Position numbers and translations under genes: made by a program. 9,832 nt of DNA from PCC-6406 sp964353225 (GTDB lineage Bacteria; Cyanobacteriota; Cyanobacteriia; Phormidesmidales; Phormidesmidaceae): positions 1 through 9,832 of the forward strand of contig CAYGVA010000155.1 of NCBI GenBank assembly GCA_964353225.1. Reading direction: 5' to 3'. How positions within the stretch are numbered: position 1 is the first letter of the stretch; each line of letters starts with the position of its first letter. The notes beneath the pieces are model-generated. The model saw nothing but the letters and a program-made list of their open reading frames with translations. It was not told where the DNA came from and searched no databases. This document shows, one piece after another, positions 1 through 5,331 of this stretch.

Positions 1-172
1 GACCTCTCAATGAAGTATCACTCACCCTGAATTTCCTTGGTCAACCTACTTACACCGCCATACCAGAAGCTCAGTTTATTTAATCCACGTTCCTCAGTAA
101 GCTGCGATGCAATTCTCATTGCTTAAAGACCCTAATCACCCCTGACCCGAACCGTTGGCCGAACATGAAGCC

Positions 173-628
173 ATGGATATATCTATTAATAAAAATATTG
201 AATACAGCGAACTAAAGGACTTTCTTGGCACTGAATTTGCAGACCTAAGCTTCTTTCTGATTTATGAAGGGCTTAACGACTGGGAAGACATAAAAGATGG
301 CGCTGCCATCGTTCAATATGGCCAAAATAATGAGATTGATAGTGGCTTTAAATATAGCCTTTCTATATATGTGAACAGCAAAGACCCGCTGCCACTGATT
401 GAAAACATCGCTTCTCGACTAGCCCACTACTTTGACTGTGCATCAATTTGCGATGCGTCACGGGTTGTCCTCAAAGACCGCAACTATTACTACTCACTGC
501 TATTTGAAGCGGGCAAAGTCTATTTGGTCGATGATTCAAACTACGAAGAACTTGGGACAGTAGCAAAGATAGTCGAACTAGCTTATAAACCCTGCCCAGC
601 TCGAAAACCGGAGTTTCACCCAGGGTAA
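173..628 (+). CDS. Small hypothetical protein, no recognised family
   Basis: I do not recognise this 151-residue protein. It is soluble and acidic, rich in Asp, Glu, Tyr and Asn, with no signal peptide or membrane segment. Its alternating hydrophobic pattern suggests a mixed alpha/beta fold. The size and look are like immunity-type or other small accessory proteins, but no diagnostic motif supports that. I chose ATG at 173; the frame stays open to a TTG at 155, which would add six residues, and neither has a clear Shine-Dalgarno sequence. The gene is visibly richer in A+T than its neighbours, which may indicate acquisition by transfer. The TAA stop lies inside the left end of a palindromic repeat (624-765), so the last residues (about ARKPEFHPG) may be a tail created when the repeat arrived. 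The frame, length and codon pattern look like a real gene, but the function is unknown. Confidence 0.6.
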   Translation: MDISINKNIEYSELKDFLGTEFADLSFFLIYEGLNDWEDIKDGAAIVQYGQNNEIDSGFKYSLSIYVNSKDPLPLIENIASRLAHYFDCASICDASRVVLKDRNYYYSLLFEAGKVYLVDDSNYEELGTVAKIVELAYKPCPARKPEFHPG

Positions 629-765
629 CCGTCCCACACATTACGCTGGCTGAGCGGAGTCGTTCGTGAAACGTCTCCCGGAGGGAGAAAGCCAGATCTC
701 CCGAAAAAGTCCCCTATTTCCTGCGGGAAGGCAAAGCCCACGACTCCGCTCAGGGGACGGTTACC
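624..765. repeat. MITE-like palindromic repeat, long copy
   Basis: A 142-bp element has terminal inverted repeats of 12 bp, GGTAACCGTCCC at 624-635 and GGGACGGTTACC at 754-765. Just inside is a second inverted pair of 14 bp, CTGAGCGGAGTCGT at 650-663 and its exact complement at 740-753. On the right the two segments are contiguous. On the left they are split by 14 extra bases (636-649). The 35 bp at 730-764 recur at 1116-1150 with one mismatch, so this is a family and not a chance hairpin. It encodes no transposase, so if mobile it would depend on enzymes in trans. Confidence 0.8.
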
Positions 766-847
766 ACCCAGGCGACTAAAAAGTTTGCCAGACCAGCACT
801 GTTGAGCGCTTGTCCCATCTGATTGCCGAGCCAAAAGTTCTATTTGT

Positions 848-930
848 GTAGGTTGGTGTTGAGCTTACGAAACCCAACGCGGCCAGCCTTCAAAAAACCT
901 GTTGGGTTTCGTGCCTCAACCGCAACCTAC
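848..930. repeat. Long imperfect hairpin repeat (GTAGGTTG type)
   Basis: The arms at 848-878 and 901-930 are near-perfect inverted repeats of about 30 bp. The outer ends are GTAGGTTG / CAACCTAC and the inner ends are ACGAAACCCAAC / GTTGGGTTTCGT. They are separated by a 22-bp loop, and only a few mismatches and one single-base gap are needed. Intergenic palindromes of this general kind are common in cyanobacterial genomes. It may be a non-autonomous mobile element or an RNA hairpin; nothing here decides between them. Confidence 0.75.
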
Positions 931-967
931 GGGATTTGCAAGGGTTTCAGGAGATGTGTCAAGCAGT

Positions 968-1046
968 TTTAGGTTGGGTAGCGCGTTAGCAAAACCCAAC
1001 AAAACCGACCCTGATGTTGGGTTGCACTGTGTTGCACCCAATCTAC
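968..1046. repeat. Second, degenerate GTAGGTTG-type palindrome
   Basis: The left arm at 968-1000 contains AGGTTGGGT and ends AAAACCCAAC. The right arm at 1016-1046 begins GTTGGGTTGCA and ends CACCCAATCTAC. They pair imperfectly around a 15-bp loop. The outer (GTAGRTTGGGT) and inner (AACCCAAC) ends match those of the hairpin at 848-930, so I take this as a more diverged copy of the same family, placed 37 bp further on. Confidence 0.6.
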
Positions 1047-1088
1047 GATTCACTCGCTTTTTTACGGGGGGCAACCCCTGGGGGGCAC

Positions 1089-1150
1089 GTAACCGTCCCC
1101 TAGCCCGGCTGGGGCGGCAAAGCCAACGACTCCGCTCAGGGGACGGTTAC
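1089..1150. repeat. MITE-like palindromic repeat, short copy
   Basis: This 62-bp element has perfect 13-bp terminal inverted repeats, GTAACCGTCCCCT at 1089-1101 and AGGGGACGGTTAC at 1138-1150. Its right half (1116-1150) matches 730-764 of the long copy at 34 of 35 positions. The left half lacks most of the interior found in the long copy, so it is either an internally deleted derivative or a minimal form. It ends 46 bp past the 3' end of the Coq4-like gene on the opposite strand. Confidence 0.75.
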
Positions 1151-1195
1151 AATTAAGGGCTCACAGGTCATGCAGTTGAACGACTCATCATTTCC

Positions 1196-1729
1196 TTAAA
1201 TTCCAAAGTCTGTTTGCACCTCTACGAGCGATCGCGCCCACAACTCTTCCGGTTGCCAAGTATCTGGGTCAAAGCGAGAAAGCTGCCCCCGTTGGTACGC
1301 TGCCTGCAGACGAGATCGCACCGCCTCATGACTGAGCGACAGGATCTGGTGCTGCCGCTGTCGCTGAATGCCCCGCAGTAATCCTAGCCCAATCAGCATG
1401 TTCGCTAACCGAAACTTTGTCCCCAGCAAAAATGCCTGCACTTCCGCTTCACCTACGGGGTCGGTGCCATAGCCGGTTAAGACATGAATGCCGTCATGGA
1501 GTTGTTGGCGGCGCGGCCCTCGGACGAACGGGTCAAGACCATTGGCATCCAGGTGTTCCGCCCAGGCATGGCCGAGGGTGCCGGAAGGGAGCGATCGCAA
1601 ATAGTCCATTTTCACAATCGGCGGCACGTTGAGAGCGAGGAGATCGGTAACCCAGCCAAATACTTGCAAAAAGCATTCGACTCGCTGGGCCTGCATCTGT
1701 TCTAGAGAAGATAAGGAAGAGGTATTCAT
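1196..1729 (-). CDS. Coq4-family protein
   Basis: A 177-residue protein of the Coq4 (ubiquinone biosynthesis) family. The key evidence is the complete family metal motif HDxxH-x11-E: His78, Asp79, His82 and Glu94, within HDGIHVLTGYGTDPVGE. Eukaryotic COQ4 binds a metal through this motif and acts on the quinone head group in oxidative decarboxylation at C1. A cyanobacterium would be expected to make plastoquinone rather than ubiquinone, so the substrate here is unknown and I give no gene symbol. There is no signal peptide, and the helical sequence fits a peripheral membrane or cytosolic protein. The length is somewhat short for the family but covers the conserved core. It lies 87 bp downstream of the Spy-like gene in the same direction, with a hairpin between them. 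The start has no obvious Shine-Dalgarno sequence. Confidence 0.82.
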   Translation of the reverse strand: MNTSSLSSLEQMQAQRVECFLQVFGWVTDLLALNVPPIVKMDYLRSLPSGTLGHAWAEHLDANGLDPFVRGPRRQQLHDGIHVLTGYGTDPVGEAEVQAFLLGTKFRLANMLIGLGLLRGIQRQRQHQILSLSHEAVRSRLQAAYQRGQLSRFDPDTWQPEELWARSLVEVQTDFGI

Positions 1730-1770
1730 GGAATTTTTGTGTGACTACAAAGTCAGCGAATGTGGTCATT

Positions 1771-1799
1771 CCGAGGAAAAGAGGCGCTCAAATCCTCGG
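1771..1799 (-). terminator. Nested hairpin between the Spy-like and Coq4-like genes
   Basis: CCGAGGA (1771-1777) pairs with TCCTCGG (1793-1799). Inside it GAG (1781-1783) pairs with CTC (1787-1789), flanked by symmetric AAA bulges. It lies 18 bp past the stop of the Spy-like gene. In the - strand transcript no U-run follows directly, so it is a weak intrinsic terminator and could instead be an mRNA end-stabilising or processing hairpin. The + strand side has a loose T-rich run (TTTCTGTCTT). Confidence 0.4.
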
Positions 1800-1816
1800 T
1801 TTCTGTCTTAGCTTGG

Positions 1817-2227
1817 TTAACGACGACGGTTTTGGCGACGTTGTTGACGAATTTCTTGTAGTTCCGCTAGTTGTTCATCAGTGAGCACTTCACTCAAATC
1901 GGCTTGGGTATCTTGCAGCACCTCGCGGATGTCTTCCTTTTGGCTATCCGTCAGGTTATGGATCGCCTGGGCGGCTGCCTGCACATCTTGCAGTTCTTGG
2001 TAAACCGTCCGAAATTGTTCCTGTTGCTCGTCGGTCAAGATATCGTCTAAATCGCTCCGAAAATCCTGAAAAATGTCCTGCACTGCTGCCTGTTGGTCGT
2101 CACTCAGTTCGAGTTCCTGAAGCAGGGGATACGCTTGAGCGTTGGCAGCCGTCAGGGTGAGCGGAGCCATCATCAACGTTGCGGTAGCGGCCAGGCTAAT
2201 AAGTCCGAGATGAAAGAAGCGTTTCAT
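1817..2227 (-). CDS. Spy/CpxP-like periplasmic LTxxQ protein
   Basis: A 136-residue exported protein. Residues 1-31 form a signal peptide: a KR start, a hydrophobic core, and probable cleavage after ANAQA. The mature part is almost wholly helical and carries four LTxxQ-type motifs: LSDDQ 41-45, LTDEQ 64-68, LTDSQ 92-96 and LTDEQ 115-119. The LTxxQ motif defines the Spy/CpxP family of periplasmic chaperones and envelope-stress or metal-response proteins. Residues 41-72 and 92-123 align without gaps (12 of 32 identical), so it looks like an internal duplication. The C-terminus is very basic (RRQNRRR). A purine-rich ribosome site (GGGAG) lies about 8 bases before the ATG and can be buried in a stem with 2277-2285. 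It is divergent from a two-component remnant, which fits the envelope-stress wiring known for E. coli Spy and CpxP. Family placement is good; the specific role is inferred. Confidence 0.8.
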   Translation of the reverse strand: MKRFFHLGLISLAATATLMMAPLTLTAANAQAYPLLQELELSDDQQAAVQDIFQDFRSDLDDILTDEQQEQFRTVYQELQDVQAAAQAIHNLTDSQKEDIREVLQDTQADLSEVLTDEQLAELQEIRQQRRQNRRR

Positions 2228-2230
2228 GGT

Positions 2231-2285
2231 TTTGTCTCCCAGTGAGTCGTGAACTCTAACGCTCTCAATCTATCCAGGAGACAAA
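2231..2285 (-). promoter_or_regulatory. 5'-UTR stem sequestering the Spy-like gene's ribosome site
   Basis: A perfect 9-bp inverted repeat, GGAGACAAA at 2277-2285 and TTTGTCTCC at 2231-2239 (+ strand), lies directly before the Spy-like start codon at 2227. If transcription starts upstream of 2285, the mRNA would pair its TTTGTCTCC arm with GGAGACAAA, which contains the Shine-Dalgarno GGAG. The ATG begins three bases after the stem, and the loop is about 37 nt. This could modulate translation. The pairing is seen in the sequence; its function is inferred. Confidence 0.45.
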
Positions 2286-2303
2286 GCTGAATATTGGCCA
2301 GGA

Positions 2304-2333
2304 GGTCATGTCGCACCCATGACTTTGGTCATG
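2304..2333. promoter_or_regulatory. Cluster of GTCATG half-sites in the divergent intergenic region
   Basis: Three half-sites lie within 30 bp: GTCATG at 2305-2310, CATGAC at 2318-2323 and GTCATG at 2328-2333. The last two form a perfect palindrome around TTTG; the first two form one with a 7-bp spacer. The cluster sits between the Spy-like gene (-) and the sensor remnant (+), where an operator would be expected. No regulator can be assigned. Confidence 0.35.
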
Positions 2334-2389
2334 TTCTCTGCCGACTGCAGTGGGGTGAGATAGAACAGGCCCCACCGTTAAGTCTTTCC

Positions 2390-2983
2390 ATGCCGTCGAT
2401 TCGCGCCATTCGTTTGGATAATCATCCGTTTCCGTTCTTGTTGTACGGGGAATGGGTGCTAATAGCGATCGCCTTAATCAGCTAATTTTCGCCCAGTGTT
2501 TTGCCCCGCAGTGGTGGTTTCCCTGGCTTAGCCTTGCTGATAGTTTTGGGGTTTGGCGTATTGGGACTCTGGCTGCCAACCTATCCCCTGGTCCTCAAAA
2601 TTGCCCATGTTGTTCTACAGTTCGGCCTGTTAGTTATAGCCGCTCGCTTAAGCACGGTAGGCCTGCGGTTGTTTCCACTGTTGCAAATCGTTCTGGTCAT
2701 GCGGAGTTGTCTGATGTTTGGCCTCCAGGGACGCTTGCTGGTGACCAGTACCACGTTTATCTTCTTTTTCAGCGTGGTGCAGCGTCGGTTGGCGACCTTA
2801 GAGCAAGCCTTTCCCTTGCGCTCCAGTGGACGACTGGTCATGCAACTCATCGGTGTGCGGCTCAGTCTGATGGTGATGTTTTTGGTGCTGCTGGTGTTTT
2901 TGCTGCTGTTTATGAATGCGCTCTTGTCAGAGCGGCAACGACGGGAAGAATTGCGACTCGCCAATCAACCGGAGGTGGCATGA
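2390..2983 (+). pseudogene. Six-helix sensor histidine kinase remnant, catalytic core lost
   Basis: The reading frame starts at ATG 2390 (MPSIRAIRLDNHPFPFLLYG) and is broken by TAA at 2483-2485. It resumes in the same frame to the TGA at 2981-2983. Six hydrophobic segments can be placed: one before the stop, then near FPGLALLIVLG, KIAHVVLQFGLLVI, LFPLLQIVLVM, LLVTSTTFIFFF and LMVMFLVLLVFLLLF. After the last comes LSERQRREELRLANQ, the start of the coiled linker that in NarL-type kinases leads into the His-containing dimerisation domain. Here only PEVA follows before the stop. No H-box and no ATP-binding N or G boxes exist. The stop overlaps the ATG of the regulator (ATGA), as in kinase-regulator operons, so the core seems to have been removed by an internal deletion. 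The part from TTG 2501 could still be made as a 160-residue membrane protein. Confidence 0.75.
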
Positions 2984-3432
2984 TTCGCGTTTTGCTGGTG
3001 GATGATCAGGAGATCGTGCGTCAAGGACTGAAGGCACTGCTGTCTTTAGAAGCGGATTTGCAAATTGTCGGTGAGGTAGCGAATGGTCGGGAAGCCGTGG
3101 CGATCACTCAAAAACTGTTTACCACTCCCAACGCGGTCGAAGTTGCGCTAATGGATATCCGTATGCCCGTTATGGATGGCGTGGCAGCGACCCGCGAACT
3201 CTTGCGCCAATATCCCGATCTAAAAATATTGGTGCTCACCACCTTTGAGGACGATGAACAGGTGCAGCAAGCAGTGGCGGCAGGGGCGGTGGGCTACCTT
3301 CTCCAAGACACCCCCTCTGAAGAAGTGGCTCAGGCGATTCGCGCGGTGCATCGCGGCTATGCCCAATTTGGCCCCGGCATTCTACAAAAAATGGTGGTGG
3401 CCCAACTCACACACCCCAAGGCCGAACTCTAG
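2980..3432 (+). CDS. NarL-type response regulator reduced to its receiver domain
   Basis: A 150-residue receiver domain. The acidic pocket is Asp8/Asp9, the phosphorylation site is Asp59 (ALMDIRMP) and the switch threonine lies in LTT (87-88). The usual lysine of the GYLLKD motif is Gln here (GYLLQD, residue 109), a change at one of the most conserved positions of the fold. The helix and linker typical of NarL/FixJ regulators follow (AIRAVHRGYAQFGPGILQKM), but the protein ends at residue 150 where the helix-turn-helix domain should begin, so it cannot bind DNA in the usual way. It starts at ATG 2980 after GGAGG (2971-2975) and overlaps the kinase remnant by 4 bp. Its TAG overlaps the stop of the convergent peptidase gene in CTAG (3429-3432). 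It is most likely a truncated relic; a stand-alone receiver acting in another pathway is possible. Confidence 0.75.
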   Translation: MIRVLLVDDQEIVRQGLKALLSLEADLQIVGEVANGREAVAITQKLFTTPNAVEVALMDIRMPVMDGVAATRELLRQYPDLKILVLTTFEDDEQVQQAVAAGAVGYLLQDTPSEEVAQAIRAVHRGYAQFGPGILQKMVVAQLTHPKAEL

Positions 3433-4262
3433 CGCAGGGCCTGAGTGAGATCGTAATAGGCGGTTGCATCCAATCCGTCGCCATTTTGCTGGTTCGGATC
3501 AATGCTCTCCTCTAAAGCCTCAACCCGATTGTCTGGGGCAGGGTGAGTACTCAGGAACTCGGGGGGGGAGCCGCCTTGGTCCCCTAGTTTCTGCATGAAG
3601 TCTGGCATCGCTGATTGGGCATAGCCCGCATCCCCGATCATGCTTAGGCCCCGTTGATCTGCATCGTACTCATCCTCACGGCTGTTGGGACGCTCTATGA
3701 GGAGTTCTACACCAATCTGGGCGATCGCACGGCTATCGAGTCCGGCGGCTGTTATGAGTCCCCGACGAACGGCATCTGCACGAATCTGTGTCAATAGATG
3801 CTTGCCATCGATGTGGCCGATTTCATGGCCGACAACACTAGCGAGTTGAGCCTCATTGTCGGCAAACACCATGAGGCCCGTTGTGACATACACATACCCC
3901 CCCATGGTGGCAAAGGCATTGATCTGGCTATCTTGTATGACTTGAAAGGTATAGGTTAACTCGTCAGCGCGATCGCTATGGGGCAGCAAGCGTTCACCAA
4001 TTTCGACCACATAATTCTGAATGTCAGGATCTGGGTAGAGCCTGAACTCACCACTCTCCAACAAATCCTGATTCATTTGTTGACCCACTGCCATCTCCTG
4101 CTCCGGAGACATGCGACTGGGCTGAACCACTTCGGTGGTCTGATTGCCACCTCGAATCTGATCTCGCACCCTGGTTGCCTGGGATACCTGGGCTTGACCA
4201 AGCCAAAGACTCACAGCAATGAGAATCGCCAGGAGAAAGTATCCCAGCCGCTTTCGCAACAT
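3429..4262 (-). CDS. Exported M48-family zinc metallopeptidase
   Basis: A 277-residue peptidase. The zinc site HEIGH is at 146-150 (ligands His146 and His150, catalytic Glu147). The third ligand is Glu198 in REDEYDADQRG, followed by the conserved STHP motif (238-241) and DNRVEAL. Residues 1-29 form a signal peptide (MLRKRLGYFLLAILIAVSLW..., cleavage near VSQA), so it acts in the periplasm or at the membrane, like the M48 quality-control proteases BepA and LoiP of E. coli. No TPR domain follows, so it is the short, single-domain type. I chose ATG 4262 because it begins a classic signal peptide and has GGAAAG upstream. The frame is open to ATG 4331 and ATG 4478, but those starts would bury the signal peptide. 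The 3' end is convergent with and overlaps the truncated response regulator by 4 bp. The substrate is unknown. Confidence 0.88.
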   Translation of the reverse strand: MLRKRLGYFLLAILIAVSLWLGQAQVSQATRVRDQIRGGNQTTEVVQPSRMSPEQEMAVGQQMNQDLLESGEFRLYPDPDIQNYVVEIGERLLPHSDRADELTYTFQVIQDSQINAFATMGGYVYVTTGLMVFADNEAQLASVVGHEIGHIDGKHLLTQIRADAVRRGLITAAGLDSRAIAQIGVELLIERPNSREDEYDADQRGLSMIGDAGYAQSAMPDFMQKLGDQGGSPPEFLSTHPAPDNRVEALEESIDPNQQNGDGLDATAYYDLTQALR

Positions 4263-4566
4263 TGGGGACTTTCCAAGTTTTTGACAACCGAGACTGACGA
4301 AACTGAATTGAGATTTAAGTGTTGAAGACATGAGGTTAGGTTGCAATGATTTAAGTGATCTAGAAAAGAGGGAGAATTGAAGCGCGGCTGCAACAAAGTG
4401 CAATAGGGGCTGAAAGCGGCTTAATTCAGGAATTCCCGACCAACCCACCTGTGCCATCAAAAGCGCAAGATGGCCCAAATAGCTCCATCAGGTAAGGAAT
4501 TTGCCTCATTTCAAGCTGTGAACCGCCGCTTATTGCCCCTTGGCATAGCTACGCTTCAATTGAGCC
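4263..4566. other. Intergenic region upstream of the M48 peptidase
   Basis: About 300 bp separate the chosen peptidase start from the end of the RTX gene. The peptidase frame happens to stay open through most of it (to 4478), but the extra residues do not resemble a domain. I take the region as leader and promoter space. I see no convincing promoter, strong terminator or repeat. Confidence 0.4.
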
Positions 4567-5331
4567 TTAAACGAACTCGAACCCCTGGTTAAAGTTCGTG
4601 ACCTCAACCCCGGCAATCACACCCACCAGCTCTAACATTGCACCATCAGCCGTGTGGTAAATGGCAGTACCCGCCAGCGGTAGATCTTGAGGCAAGGCTC
4701 CCAAACTGTAGTCTGCCGCTGCGCCGTGCAGTTGGATGGTGTCTTGCGTCAGGTTGAAATCGACAATTAAGCCGTAGTCATTCAACCCCATTGTGAATGG
4801 ATTTCCGTCTTGGTAGAAAATCGTTTCGGCAGTTCCCAGCACGAAGGTATCAGAACCGCCGCCGCCGACCAACATATCGACCTCACCCTTACCGTCCGTG
4901 GGCATGCCGATAAGGGTATCAGCGCCTAAGCCGCCGAGTAGCAGATCACTGCCGTCGGTCCCCAGCAGTTCCTGGTCTTCTCTTGGCAAGTTCGAGCCTT
5001 CGGCAATGTCTTGCAGGTCATAGGCCAGCGTACGCAATTCTGCGTTGGCCAGCCCTATGCCGTCGAAAACATCGTAGGTGGCAGCGGCGATCGCTTGCAC
5101 CTCCCCCAAATCCAGGTTGCCATCGGCCAGAGCGTCCTGAGTGATAGTCCGCCACTGCTCTAGGCTCTCTTGGGAAGGGGTCTGATCGACGCTTGCCTGC
5201 AAGTCAGTGATCAACGTCTTGATATTTTCTTTTTGCGCTGGTGGAATTCGGGCTTCTTGAGGAACGTCTAAGTCCGTAAACTCCAGTAGACTCGATAGCC
5301 GATTGGGGAGCAAAGGCTCTAGTAAAGACAT
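4567..5331 (-). CDS. RTX (hemolysin-type) calcium-binding protein
   Basis: A 254-residue protein with a short RTX block at about 124-166: GTDGSDLLLGGLGADTLIG, a spacer, then GGGGSDTFVLG. These are nonapeptide-like GGxGxDxLx repeats that bind calcium in a parallel beta-roll. The remainder (IVDFNLTQDTIQLHG and on) matches the layout after the repeats in many RTX proteins, with a C-terminus ending FNQGFEFV. The N-terminal 110 residues are helical and include an EF-hand-like loop, DALADGNLDLGE (66-77), with an atypical third position. There is no N-terminal signal peptide, which fits type I secretion by a C-terminal signal, but no transporter genes lie in the window. There is no catalytic motif, so it may be a surface or matrix protein rather than a toxin. 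Start ATG 5331 has GGGA about 11 bases upstream. Confidence 0.82.
   Translation of the reverse strand: MSLLEPLLPNRLSSLLEFTDLDVPQEARIPPAQKENIKTLITDLQASVDQTPSQESLEQWRTITQDALADGNLDLGEVQAIAAATYDVFDGIGLANAELRTLAYDLQDIAEGSNLPREDQELLGTDGSDLLLGGLGADTLIGMPTDGKGEVDMLVGGGGSDTFVLGTAETIFYQDGNPFTMGLNDYGLIVDFNLTQDTIQLHGAAADYSLGALPQDLPLAGTAIYHTADGAMLELVGVIAGVEVTNFNQGFEFV

Larger units (their letters stand above)
629..1195. other. Gene-free repeat cluster
   Basis: About 570 bp lie between the small + strand gene and the end of the Coq4-like gene with no credible coding sequence. Short open frames here run through the repeat arms and do not look like proteins. Four palindromic elements of two families fill most of the stretch, in the order: long GTAACCGTCCC copy, GTAGGTTG hairpin, degenerate GTAGGTTG copy, short GTAACCGTCCC copy. 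The parts between (766-847, 931-967, 1047-1088, 1151-1195) show nothing I can name. Confidence 0.7.

Noticed and set aside
1..172. 3' end of an upstream gene or an RNA gene at the left edge
   Set aside because: I could not find a convincing coding frame or tRNA-like fold in this stretch; nothing is called there.
624..1150. CRISPR array
   Set aside because: The repeats are palindromic, of two kinds and unevenly spaced, with no direct-repeat/spacer pattern and no cas genes.
902..1156. An 84-codon open frame on the + strand through the repeat cluster
   Set aside because: It reads through the arms of palindromic repeats, has no ribosome site and no protein-like composition.
2452..2979. An open frame running into the response regulator from upstream, which would make one 326-residue protein
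   Set aside because: It is in a different frame from the clearly membrane-protein-like frame, has no hydrophobic pattern of its own, and the regulator has its own GGAGG and ATG at 2980.
4263..4478. N-terminal extension of the M48 peptidase to ATG 4478 or ATG 4331
   Set aside because: The extra residues do not resemble a domain and would place the signal peptide internally. ATG 4262 begins a normal signal peptide.
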